Assembly: GCF_002005165.1 (NCBI RefSeq)
Contig: NZ_CP019699.1
Coordinates: 1,054,001-1,118,000 of the forward strand
Reading direction: 5' to 3'
Length of the DNA: 64,000 bases
Origin: Novibacillus thermophilus
GTDB lineage: Bacteria > Bacillota > Bacilli > Thermoactinomycetales > Novibacillaceae
Each line of letters starts with the position of its first letter. Within the stretch, counting starts at the first letter, position 1. The notes beneath the pieces are model-generated. The model saw nothing but the letters and a program-made list of their open reading frames with translations. It did not search any database and was not told the origin of the DNA. The position numbers and the translations under genes are program-made. Of the stretch, positions 6,938 through 13,640 are shown in pieces.

Positions 6938-7879
6938 TTGAATGCGACAGTATTGGCTCCGACTGTCGAGATGGAGCATGAACAGTGGTTGGAGGCAAGA
7001 AGAAAAGGCATTGGCGGCAGTGACGCTGCTGCTATTGCTGGCTTAAACAAATGGAAATCTCCTGTTCAGGTGTACCTTGAAAAAACGGGACAAGCTCCTG
7101 AGGAAGAGGCGGGGGAAGCCGCCTACTGGGGAAATATTTTGGAAGATGTGGTGGCACAAGAATTTTCTAATCGAACAGGATTAAAGGTACGTCGTAGAAA
7201 TGCAATTTTACGTCACCCGAAACATGAGTGGATGATTGCTAACGTTGACCGTTTGATCGTCGGAGAACGCACAGGTCTAGAATGCAAAACGGCATCTGAG
7301 TACCTCAAGGATGAATGGGCCGGCGATGAAGTCCCTGCAACATATCTCATCCAATGCCAGCACTACATGGCCGTCACTGGTTATGACGCTTGGTGGATCG
7401 CTGTTCTCATTGGGGGTAACAAATTCGTGTACAAGAAGATTGAACGCGACGATGAGCTGATCAGCTACCTAATCGACATTGAACGGGACTTTTGGGAGAA
7501 CCACGTCAAGAAGCGAATCCCACCGGCGTTTGACGGTTCGGATGCTTCCAGTGACTTGCTTAAAGTGCTGTATCCCGAAGCAGCACCGGAAAGTGACATT
7601 GAGTTGCCAGATGAAGCAGATAAGCTCATTGAGGCGCTTGAACAAATAAACGCTGAGCTCAAGGAAATAGAAACACAAAAAAAAGAATATGAGAACCGAT
7701 TAAAAGGGATGCTTGGCGAGTTCGAGACCGGTGTGGCTAGTAACCACATCGTGACGTGGAAAAACGTCACCAGTAATCGTGTAGATACGAAAAAACTTAA
7801 AAAAGAGCGACCAGATATTTATGAACAGTATTTAAAAAAGTCGACGTCGAGAAGATTTAATATCAAGGAGGCTAACTAA
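6938..7879 (+). CDS. YqaJ-type viral exonuclease (recombination)
   Basis: A 313-residue protein with the YqaJ/lambda-exonuclease fold. It has RRKGIGGSDAAAIAGLNKW near the N-terminus, a catalytic region HEWMIANVDRL then GLECKTAS (the D and E-x-K of the PD-(D/E)XK site), and Q-C-Q-H-Y. It would resect double-stranded ends so that the adjacent RecT can anneal strands. TTG at 6938 is chosen because GGAGGAGGG lies about 8 bases upstream; the open frame extends further up through the terminator. It overlaps recT by one base. Confidence 0.88.
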   Translation: MNATVLAPTVEMEHEQWLEARRKGIGGSDAAAIAGLNKWKSPVQVYLEKTGQAPEEEAGEAAYWGNILEDVVAQEFSNRTGLKVRRRNAILRHPKHEWMIANVDRLIVGERTGLECKTASEYLKDEWAGDEVPATYLIQCQHYMAVTGYDAWWIAVLIGGNKFVYKKIERDDELISYLIDIERDFWENHVKKRIPPAFDGSDASSDLLKVLYPEAAPESDIELPDEADKLIEALEQINAELKEIETQKKEYENRLKGMLGEFETGVASNHIVTWKNVTSNRVDTKKLKKERPDIYEQYLKKSTSRRFNIKEAN

Positions 7880-8757
7880 TGGCTCAAAACAAGGATATTA
7901 AGAATCAGCTGTCAAAGCGGGCAAATAGTGGTAATGGTAAACCTCAGACACCAGCCCAAACAATTGCATCATATTTAAAAAGAATGGGACCGGAAATTGA
8001 GAGGGCGCTACCAAAGCATATGGACGCTGATCGTTTGGCACGTATCGCACTTACTACTATCCGCACGACACCAAAACTTATGGAGTGTAACTTGCCATCG
8101 CTCATGGGAGCTGTGATGCAAGCGGCACAGTTGGGACTGGAACCGGGGTTGATAGGTCATTGTTACATCATTCCGTACGGAAAAGAAGCTACATTCATCA
8201 TCGGTTATAAGGGCATGATCGATCTAGCTAGACGTTCGGGTAACATACAAAGCATTTATGCCCATGCAGTATACGAAAATGATGAATTCGACTATGAACT
8301 GGGGCTAAATCCGAAGTTGGTACACAAGCCTTATATGGAAGGTGACCGTGGAGAGTTTATCGGCGCATACGCAGTAGCACATTTTAAAGACGGTGGATAC
8401 CAAATGGAATATATGCCTAAAGCAGAGATTGAGAAACGTAGAGAACGTTCAGCATCAGCTAAATCGCGTCATAGTCCGTGGGCAACCGACTACGGGGAGA
8501 TGGCCAAGAAGACCGTCATCCGTCACATGTGGAAGTATCTGCCCATTAGCATCGAGATCCAACAGCAAGCCATGCACGACGAGGTTGTGAAAAAAGACAT
8601 TACATCAGAGCCGGAGTTCGCTCATGACGTGATCGACATTGAGACCGGCGAAATTGTGGAAGAGCCAGTTGAAGAAGAACAGGTGAAGCAAAATACTCAA
8701 CCGGATACGAGTGACCCAACAGAAGAAGAGATGAGTGAGATCCTTACTGGAAAATGA
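7879..8757 (+). CDS. recT: RecT-family single-strand annealing protein
   Basis: The 292-residue protein has the RecT core: ALPKHMDADRLARIALTTIR, MQAAQLGLEPGLIGHCYIIP and FIIGYKGMIDLARRSG. An acidic C-terminal tail is probably disordered. It pairs with the upstream YqaJ exonuclease as a phage homologous recombination system. The start overlaps the exonuclease stop at 7879, consistent with coupled translation. Confidence 0.92.
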   Translation: MAQNKDIKNQLSKRANSGNGKPQTPAQTIASYLKRMGPEIERALPKHMDADRLARIALTTIRTTPKLMECNLPSLMGAVMQAAQLGLEPGLIGHCYIIPYGKEATFIIGYKGMIDLARRSGNIQSIYAHAVYENDEFDYELGLNPKLVHKPYMEGDRGEFIGAYAVAHFKDGGYQMEYMPKAEIEKRRERSASAKSRHSPWATDYGEMAKKTVIRHMWKYLPISIEIQQQAMHDEVVKKDITSEPEFAHDVIDIETGEIVEEPVEEEQVKQNTQPDTSDPTEEEMSEILTGK

Positions 8758-8812
8758 TGTGACAAATGGAGAAGGGCTTGTTTGCCTTCTCTGATGGCTA
8801 GGAGGGAAAAGG

Positions 8813-9724
8813 ATGGCCGAGAGCTTTCCGTTTACAACCTATTCAGGATTGTTAGAACCAAAGCACTATAAAAGAATAGGATCGGCCATCTGGCTCTTTC
8901 TATGGTGTATCAGCTCAACAACAAAAGAAGTAGAGAAAGACGGAATAGTCTGGGGGATTGTACTAGGCAATAAACCATTAAAGATTACTGAATTAGCGAT
9001 GATCTTTGAGGTTAATGAGAAAACTGTCAGGCGTTGGCTAGATACACTTGAACAACACGGATATATACGTGTTACGCGAGTGCCTTATGGGTTAATCCTA
9101 ACGGTGAAAAATTCTAAAAAGTACAAAGGAAAAAGAGTGGACAAAAATGTCCATTCTCAAGCAGATCGGACAAATATGTCCAATCCAGAGTGGACAGAAG
9201 TGTCCGATCACTCGGACAAAAATGTCCACTCTAATAAAGATATTACAAGAGATATTACAAAAGATGATGGATGGATGGATATAACTACACGCGAGGAAGA
9301 TGTCAAAGGTGACGGGATGCCGATTACCGATGATGCCGTTCATGAAATTTCACCTTTGCGAAAGATTGAGAATCACTTCCTGATGCGTAGAAACTCGGGC
9401 GTTTCGCTCAGTCCTGATGACTACGAGTTAATGCAAGAGTTGATCAATGACGGAGTGCCGGTCTCCGACATTATCGCTGGAATCGACCATGCGTTCGACA
9501 CGTTTCAGCCTCGTTTTAAACATGACAAAATACGGAGCTTTGCATATTGTGAACCGATCATTAGACAGCGATATCACCAACGGACTGAAAGAAAAAAAGC
9601 AGAAGGGAGGTTAAAGTCAAATGAAAGCAGCAGGCAGCATGATACAGGACATTCAGGAACGCATAAACCGATTACGGGCGGAAAGACCGGCTGGCTCAAC
9701 CGACCAACCGGCAGTGACGTATGA
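8813..9724 (+). CDS. Phage replication initiator (winged-helix)
   Basis: A 303-residue protein. The N-terminal 110 residues form a winged helix (LGNKPLKITELAMIFEVNEKTVRRWLDTLE) as in phage initiator and DnaD-like replication proteins. The middle is hydrophilic and is encoded by the iteron region. The C-terminal part contains DYELMQELINDGVPVSDIIAGI and SFAYCEPIIRQRY. It lies upstream of the DnaC-like loader, the usual initiator-loader order. The loader gene overlaps its 3' end by 104 bp in another frame. Confidence 0.8.
   Translation: MAESFPFTTYSGLLEPKHYKRIGSAIWLFLWCISSTTKEVEKDGIVWGIVLGNKPLKITELAMIFEVNEKTVRRWLDTLEQHGYIRVTRVPYGLILTVKNSKKYKGKRVDKNVHSQADRTNMSNPEWTEVSDHSDKNVHSNKDITRDITKDDGWMDITTREEDVKGDGMPITDDAVHEISPLRKIENHFLMRRNSGVSLSPDDYELMQELINDGVPVSDIIAGIDHAFDTFQPRFKHDKIRSFAYCEPIIRQRYHQRTERKKAEGRLKSNESSRQHDTGHSGTHKPITGGKTGWLNRPTGSDV
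9139..9300. other. Probable phage replication origin: four iterons plus AT-rich tract
   Basis: Four 14-bp palindromic repeats GGACA-N4-TGTCC lie at 9139-9152, 9168-9181, 9192-9205 and 9214-9227 (start spacing 29, 24, 22 bp). They sit inside the initiator gene and are followed by an AT-rich stretch to about 9300 with a repeated GATATTACAA. The layout matches origins in which the initiator binds iterons in its own gene, as in lambda gene O. Origin function is inferred. Confidence 0.7.
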
Positions 9725-10436
9725 CTGTTCTAAGTGTAAAGACGAAGGAGGATTCATCAAGCGTGATAAAGATGGCGTGGAACGCTGGGTGTTTTGTGAA
9801 TGCTGGAAGCAGAAACAGACTGAACGGTTATTTAAGTCCAGTCAGATCACTGAAGAATTCCAAAAGCTGACGTTTCAAGGTTTTGTGACGAACGGCAGGC
9901 CAAAAGTGGTCGAAGAGGCTTTTTTGGCGGCAAAACACTATTTCATGAATTTCCGTGATATCCGTGAGAAACGGGAAAACAGCATCGCTCTTCTGGGAGA
10001 ACCAGGGTGCGGTAAAACGCACTTACTCATGGCGCTATCAAACAACCTAATTAAACGTGGTGTGAGGGTGCAGTATTTTCCGTGGGTGGAAGGATACAAC
10101 GACTTGAAAAACAACTTGGATCTACTAGACGAAAAAATCTACCAGATGCAGACCGTTCCCGTGCTGTTCATCGACGACTTGTTCAAGGGACGCAGGGAAG
10201 CGACAAACTTCCAGATAGAGCAGTTGTTTGCAGTGGTAAATTACCGGTATTTAAATCACTTACCGATCTTGGTTTCTTCTGAAAAAGACATTGATGAGAT
10301 ATGCGAGATCGACATGGGGATTGGATCTCGAATCTATGAGATGTGCAAAGACTATACTGTGGTTTTGAAGGGTGTTCCCGGATTGAATTATAGAATACGA
10401 GAGTTGGAGGATGCATATGTGCCCAACGTGCAATAA
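9621..10436 (+). CDS. DnaC-like helicase loader ATPase
   Basis: A 271-residue protein. Residues about 36-61 hold CSKC and CEC, a zinc-binding N-terminus as in DnaI/DnaC-type loaders. A Walker A GEPGCGKT follows at about residues 126-133 and a Walker B-like VLFIDDLF near 178. It would deliver the replicative helicase to the origin opened by the initiator. ATG at 9621 lies within the initiator gene after AGGGAGG. Confidence 0.87.
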   Translation: MKAAGSMIQDIQERINRLRAERPAGSTDQPAVTYDCSKCKDEGGFIKRDKDGVERWVFCECWKQKQTERLFKSSQITEEFQKLTFQGFVTNGRPKVVEEAFLAAKHYFMNFRDIREKRENSIALLGEPGCGKTHLLMALSNNLIKRGVRVQYFPWVEGYNDLKNNLDLLDEKIYQMQTVPVLFIDDLFKGRREATNFQIEQLFAVVNYRYLNHLPILVSSEKDIDEICEIDMGIGSRIYEMCKDYTVVLKGVPGLNYRIRELEDAYVPNVQ

Positions 10437-10593
10437 CACTGGAGTTGTAGTAGCAAATGACGGTGTCATAGCGACATTTCAGAAGTGTCCGGATTGTGAT
10501 CGAACTTTGGAAAACGAAAGACGGTTGAAGTGGCTTCGAAAACAGGTGAAGGAGTACGAACGACGTAAAGGCAGAATGAAAAGGAGCGGGTGA
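10411..10593 (+). CDS. Small zinc-ribbon protein
   Basis: A 60-residue protein with CPTC at residues 4-7 and CPDC at about 27-30, followed by a basic helix (KWLRKQVKEYERRKGRMKR). It overlaps the loader gene by 26 bp. The paired CxxC motifs indicate zinc binding; function is unknown. Confidence 0.65.
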   Translation: MHMCPTCNNTGVVVANDGVIATFQKCPDCDRTLENERRLKWLRKQVKEYERRKGRMKRSG

Positions 10594-10595
10594 CA

Positions 10596-10760
10596 GTGGG
10601 AGAACTTATGAGGATGGTGCTCATAAAAAAGCTTGAGCAAAAGCAGATATATGAATCCAGTGACGGCCGACTGTTACGGCAGTTAACGCAGGATGAGTTG
10701 GAAACAGAACTTCAGCGGGCGGAGAACCGGGAGCAGCTACTGCAGGCGCAGGAGGGGTGA
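10596..10760 (+). CDS. Small phage protein of Fbp-like type
   Basis: A 54-codon frame from GTG 10596, preceded by AAAGGAGCGGG. The product (MGELMRMVLIKKLEQKQIYE, then GRLLRQLTQDELETEL) resembles short Fbp-like proteins common in Bacillus prophages. It fills the gap between the zinc ribbon gene and rusA exactly. No activity is assigned. Confidence 0.6.
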   Translation: MGELMRMVLIKKLEQKQIYESSDGRLLRQLTQDELETELQRAENREQLLQAQEG

Positions 10761-10766
10761 GGGAGA

Positions 10767-11141
10767 ATGATCCGTTTCACCGTGCCGGGGCGTCCAGTAC
10801 CGGCTGCAAGGATGACACATAAAGGGAAATTTGTCAGCAAACAAGCGGAACGGTACTTAAACTATAAAAACAAAGTTGGTTGGATAGCGAGGCAGAATCG
10901 AGTAAAACGATTGGAGGGGGCGGTATGCGTTGAATTATACTTGTACCTTCATGGAGGAAGACAGGGTGATGCTGACAATTACGCGAAGTCAATCCTCGAC
11001 GGACTCAACGGGATCGCTTGGACAGATGATGAAAAAGTGAAACGTTTGGTGGTTGAAAAACGGGGGTGTGGACCGGATGAAGAACGAGCAGAAGTGACAA
11101 TTGAGTCCATGCCAGAAGTGGAGGATAGCGTAGGGTTATGA
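10767..11141 (+). CDS. rusA: RusA-family Holliday junction resolvase
   Basis: The 124-residue protein has the RusA hallmark GDADNYAKSILDGLNG followed by WTDDEKV, in which acidic residues coordinate the catalytic metal. RusA resolves four-way junctions made during phage recombination and replication. ATG at 10767 follows GAGGGAG. It overlaps the next small gene by ATGA at 11138. Confidence 0.9.
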   Translation: MIRFTVPGRPVPAARMTHKGKFVSKQAERYLNYKNKVGWIARQNRVKRLEGAVCVELYLYLHGGRQGDADNYAKSILDGLNGIAWTDDEKVKRLVVEKRGCGPDEERAEVTIESMPEVEDSVGL

Positions 11142-11287
11142 AAGTATCGGACAAGTACTGTGTCGGGTGTGTATGGATTATTCGGCACGAAAACAGACGT
11201 GAAGGTGTATGCCCATTCGTGAAGTGCGTTAAACGTGTTGGTTGGTCAAGTGCGAAAGAATGGCGGGAGTGTTCGGGATGGAGTTAA
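11138..11287 (+). CDS. Small cysteine-rich phage protein
   Basis: A 49-codon frame begins inside the rusA stop. It has cysteines at residues 8, 11, 25, 30 and 44 (YCVGCVW, CPFVKC, ECSGW), a spacing typical of small zinc-binding phage proteins. Coupling to rusA and the Cys pattern support it. Confidence 0.6.
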   Translation: MKVSDKYCVGCVWIIRHENRREGVCPFVKCVKRVGWSSAKEWRECSGWS

Positions 11288-11457
11288 CAGTCATGCAGTT
11301 GGTTTTGTGGGGAACTGTTTTATCGGGAATCTGTTTAGTAGCTGGAGCGTTTATCGGCATTGTTTTGGCGGCACTTATGACAACGGCAAAGGAGGCGGAC
11401 AAGCAATCAGAACGTTTAAGAAAGGGGAAAAGTATCGACCCGTCGTTATGGTTCTAA
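11278..11457 (+). CDS. Small single-span membrane protein
   Basis: A 59-residue product (MELTVMQLVLWGTVLSGICL...) has one hydrophobic segment at residues about 8-31 and a basic cytoplasmic tail (KQSERLRKGK). ATG at 11278 overlaps the previous gene, with GGGAG upstream. Function is unknown. Confidence 0.55.
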   Translation: MELTVMQLVLWGTVLSGICLVAGAFIGIVLAALMTTAKEADKQSERLRKGKSIDPSLWF

Positions 11458-11546
11458 AGACGAAGAAGGGTAAGCCGACCGTTATCCGGGTGAGCGGACG
11501 TGAATATCAGTTGAGATTGGCGGGGCATACGAAGAGGAGAGGATGA
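11448..11546 (+). CDS. Very small basic protein, tentative
   Basis: A 32-codon frame overlaps the membrane protein stop and encodes MVLKTKKGKPTVIRVSGREY and a basic end. It fits the chain of overlapping small genes but lacks a good ribosome site. Confidence 0.35.
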   Translation: MVLKTKKGKPTVIRVSGREYQLRLAGHTKRRG

Positions 11547-11551
11547 TTTAA

Positions 11552-11677
11552 ATGTATCTTGATGAATTATTAAAGGAATTAGAGGAATTGAAAGAAGAAA
11601 ATGAGCGATTAAAGCAGGAGAATAAAACGTTACAAGGTATTGTAGCCAGTTGTACATGCGATGAATTCGCGAATTGA
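11552..11677 (+). CDS. Small coiled-coil protein
   Basis: A 41-codon frame from ATG 11552, with GAGGAGAGGATG upstream. The product is a leucine-rich heptad helix (LLKELEELKEENERLKQ) ending CTCDEFAN. Such short coiled coils are common before late regulators; the role is unknown. Confidence 0.5.
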   Translation: MYLDELLKELEELKEENERLKQENKTLQGIVASCTCDEFAN

Positions 11678-11730
11678 TAAAGGAACAAAGTAAGCACTGC
11701 GTAATTCGTTGATGATGTGAAATAAAAAAT

Positions 11731-11785
11731 CCCCTCGCCCGGGGAAAGTTGCTTGGGTAAATTATACCACATATGGGGTGAGGGG
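11731..11785 (+). promoter_or_regulatory. Alternative hairpins covering the late-regulator ribosome site
   Basis: CCCCTCGCCC (11731-11740) can pair with GGGTGAGGGG (11776-11785), which contains the ribosome binding site for the ATG at 11789. The same left arm can instead close a local hairpin with GGGG at 11741-11744. The two structures exclude each other, which suggests control of translation. Confidence 0.5.
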
Positions 11786-11788
11786 AAC

Positions 11789-12238
11789 ATGAACCGCCGA
11801 GAAATAGAGAAAGCACTTAAAGATTATCATTGGATGGTTAAAGAAATAGCAAGATTGCGTAAAATATTAGGCGGGGCAGGGGAACGTTTGTGCAGACAAT
11901 ACGGAATTGAAAGTACCTTACCCAAGCCGAAAGGAATTAATACGGATATTGTATATAACGAAGTTGCTAGAAGAGAGAGGCTATGGAAACATTTAGAACA
12001 ATTGGTTAAGAAAGTAGCATTTGTTGAATCTCATATACATTTAATTAGCGATGACCGAGAACGTACAGTTTTATACTGCCTTTTAGAAGGAATGACAATC
12101 GCGTCAATCGCTCGACATTTAAAGATGTCGGAAAGACAGGTTTTTAGAACTAGAGACAATATCGTGTCACGAATGTCAGGAATGTCAGGAATGTCAGGGT
12201 TGTCACGGAATTTGAATAAAGAAAAATCATGTGTGTAA
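11789..12238 (+). CDS. Phage late regulator, sigma-70 region 4 / ArpU-like
   Basis: A 149-residue protein. Residues 1-95 are helical. The C-terminal part is a sigma region 4-type helix-turn-helix (DDRERTVLYCLLEGMTIASIARHLKMSERQVFRTRDNI). This architecture and its place just before the packaging genes match ArpU/RinA-like activators of late transcription. The end is built from a tandem 9-bp repeat giving MSGMSGMSG. ATG at 11789 follows GGGGTGAGGGG. Confidence 0.72.
   Translation: MNRREIEKALKDYHWMVKEIARLRKILGGAGERLCRQYGIESTLPKPKGINTDIVYNEVARRERLWKHLEQLVKKVAFVESHIHLISDDRERTVLYCLLEGMTIASIARHLKMSERQVFRTRDNIVSRMSGMSGMSGLSRNLNKEKSCV
12171..12206 (+). repeat. 9-bp tandem repeat inside the late regulator gene
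   Basis: GAATGTCAG occurs three times in perfect tandem (12171-12197), followed by a degenerate fourth copy. The period is a multiple of three, so changes in copy number would keep the frame and add or remove MSG triplets. Confidence 0.85.
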
Positions 12239-12270
12239 AATGGGAGGCAGGAACGGTGCGGAATAGTCAA

Positions 12271-12302
12271 GCGTCTACCCAAACGGGCGGGCGTTTTTTT
12301 TT
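12271..12302 (+). terminator. Intrinsic terminator after the late regulator
   Basis: CGTCTACCC (12272-12280) pairs with GGGCGGGCG (12285-12293) over 8 of 9 positions including wobbles. Nine T follow. Confidence 0.75.
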
Positions 12303-12331
12303 GCAGGAAATTATCTCCTTTTGTCGAAGTA
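12303..12331 (+). promoter_or_regulatory. Sigma-H-like promoter 1
   Basis: GCAGGAAAT (12303-12311), an 11-bp spacer and GTCGAAGTA (12323-12331) fit the sigma-H pattern RnAGGAwWW-N11/12-RnnGAATww with one mismatch in the -10. It lies right after a terminator and before the 12365 gene. A near copy precedes the next cargo gene. Confidence 0.55.
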
Positions 12332-12364
12332 TGTTAGGTAAAACGATGAAAGGGGAGAAGTAAT

Positions 12365-12775
12365 GTGGAAAAGGAAAAACTTTTATTTGGTAGAATGTTG
12401 GGGGAAATGTACCGAATTCAAAAAAAGTTGGGGATGCAAGTTTCTGATGCAAGGATTTATGGACTTTTAAACGGAGTAGAAGAAGCTATTGATGAAGAGA
12501 TTGAAAAAATTGGCTATGTTTCAAATAGGGATATTTCCGCAGTTTGTGACGTATTGGACGAATATTACCAAGACTGGGATAAGGTTAGTAAATTAGACGG
12601 TTTTTATGAAGTAGAAGATAAATTGAGGAATAAGGGTATTGGAAGGTCAAAGGCAATTAGAATCTTGAAGTATTTATACGCATCCAATAGATACAATGAT
12701 TTGATAGATAAATTTGACAGTCCAAAATCTCCAGTTGAGGCAAAGAAATTTAAATTAAAAGAATACGATTTATGA
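12365..12775 (+). CDS. Prophage cargo protein, unknown
   Basis: A 136-residue protein from GTG 12365 after AAAGGGGAGAAG. It is helical and acidic (GVEEAIDEEIEKIGYVSNRD, then FYEVEDKLRNKGIGRSKAIR), without recognised catalytic residues or membrane segments. It forms its own unit: a terminator before it, a sigma-H-like promoter, and a terminator after it. That is typical of a phage 'moron' used by the lysogen. Function is unknown. Confidence 0.65.
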   Translation: MEKEKLLFGRMLGEMYRIQKKLGMQVSDARIYGLLNGVEEAIDEEIEKIGYVSNRDISAVCDVLDEYYQDWDKVSKLDGFYEVEDKLRNKGIGRSKAIRILKYLYASNRYNDLIDKFDSPKSPVEAKKFKLKEYDL

Positions 12776-12787
12776 AAACTTTTCATT

Positions 12788-12812
12788 AGCACCCACGTGG
12801 TGCTTTTTCTTT
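12788..12812 (+). terminator. Intrinsic terminator after cargo gene 1
   Basis: AGCACC (12788-12793) and GGTGCT (12799-12804) form a 6-bp stem around CACGT. TTTTTCTTTT follows. Confidence 0.8.
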
Positions 12813-12813
12813 T

Positions 12814-12842
12814 GCAGGAATATCCTCCCTTTTGTCGAATTA
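12814..12842 (+). promoter_or_regulatory. Sigma-H-like promoter 2
   Basis: GCAGGAATA (12814-12822), an 11-bp spacer and GTCGAATTA (12834-12842) match the sigma-H consensus at every defined position. It is aligned base for base with promoter 1 and sits 25 bp before the YjcQ-like start. Confidence 0.65.
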
Positions 12843-12866
12843 AGTTTGGCAGGAGGAGATGATGGT

Positions 12867-13154
12867 ATGAACAAGAAAAAATTAAGGTATGCGATATTAA
12901 AGGAAATTAACAGCGGGAATAAAAGGTTAACAGAGAAGGATTTTGGGGTTTCGGAGGATGATTTTGACGAGACTGTACGCTATCTTGACAGAGAGGGTTA
13001 TCTGAAAGGTCTCATGTACGCTGATGATAGACCTTGTCTGTTCGAAGGAACCGCTTATGTAACAGAAAAAGGGGAAGATTATTTATCAGCAAATAGCAAA
13101 CTATCAAAAACATATAAAGGATTAAAAGAAATAAGAGATTGGTTGAAGTTATAG
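12867..13154 (+). CDS. yjcQ: YjcQ-family protein
   Basis: The 95-residue product (MNKKKLRYAILKEINSGNKR, then DDRPCLFEGTAYVTEKGEDYL) matches the small YjcQ family of Bacillus and its phages. The fold appears to be a winged helix. ATG at 12867 is chosen because AGGAGGAG lies 9-10 bases upstream; the frame is open to 12846. It has its own sigma-H-like promoter and terminator and so is a second independent cargo unit. Confidence 0.8.
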   Translation: MNKKKLRYAILKEINSGNKRLTEKDFGVSEDDFDETVRYLDREGYLKGLMYADDRPCLFEGTAYVTEKGEDYLSANSKLSKTYKGLKEIRDWLKL

Positions 13155-13178
13155 CGCCCAAAGGGCGTTTTTTCTTTT
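13155..13178 (+). terminator. Intrinsic terminator after yjcQ
   Basis: CGCCC (13155-13159), loop AAA, GGGCG (13163-13167), then TTTTTTCTTTT. Confidence 0.8.
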
Positions 13179-13211
13179 GGAATGACAATAAAGGAGGCGG
13201 TGGTGATGTAA

Positions 13212-13640
13212 ATGGCGAGAGGCCCTAAGCTGAACGACCGAAAAAAAGAGAAGATAAGGCAGTTGCTGGCAGAAGGGTATGCTAAAAATGCAGTCGCGAA
13301 AAAAGTGGGTGTATCATGGGCGACAGTAGATAAGGTGAGTAAGGAAGATGCAGATGGTCTTGAGACTTTACGAGAACAGAAAAAAGAACAGTGGATAAAG
13401 GAATCGTGGAAGACAATATATCTCTACATGCAACACGTTCAATCCGAAAAGGTCATAAAGCGGACGGGTGCTAGAGACAGCGCAATTCTCATCGGGACAC
13501 TTCATGACAAGATGTTAAAGGCAAAGGAACTTGAATTGAAACAACAAGAACTTGAGTTAAAGCGGAAAGAAATCGAAGAACCGCAAACGAGCCGTGTTAT
13601 TATCGTTGACGACGTGCCAGAGGTAGAAACAGATGAATGA
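13212..13640 (+). CDS. Terminase small subunit
   Basis: The 142-residue protein has an N-terminal helix-turn-helix (LLAEGYAKNAVAKKVGVSWATV) that would bind the packaging site, then a helical oligomerisation region rich in KELELKQQELELKRKE. It begins the late operon and overlaps the large subunit gene by 8 bp, as is usual for terminases. ATG at 13212 follows AAAGGAGGCGGTG. Confidence 0.85.
   Translation: MARGPKLNDRKKEKIRQLLAEGYAKNAVAKKVGVSWATVDKVSKEDADGLETLREQKKEQWIKESWKTIYLYMQHVQSEKVIKRTGARDSAILIGTLHDKMLKAKELELKQQELELKRKEIEEPQTSRVIIVDDVPEVETDE

Noticed and set aside
9139-9227. CRISPR-like array
   Set aside because: The repeats are 14-bp palindromes with 8-15 bp gaps inside a coding frame, without cas genes; they fit origin iterons.
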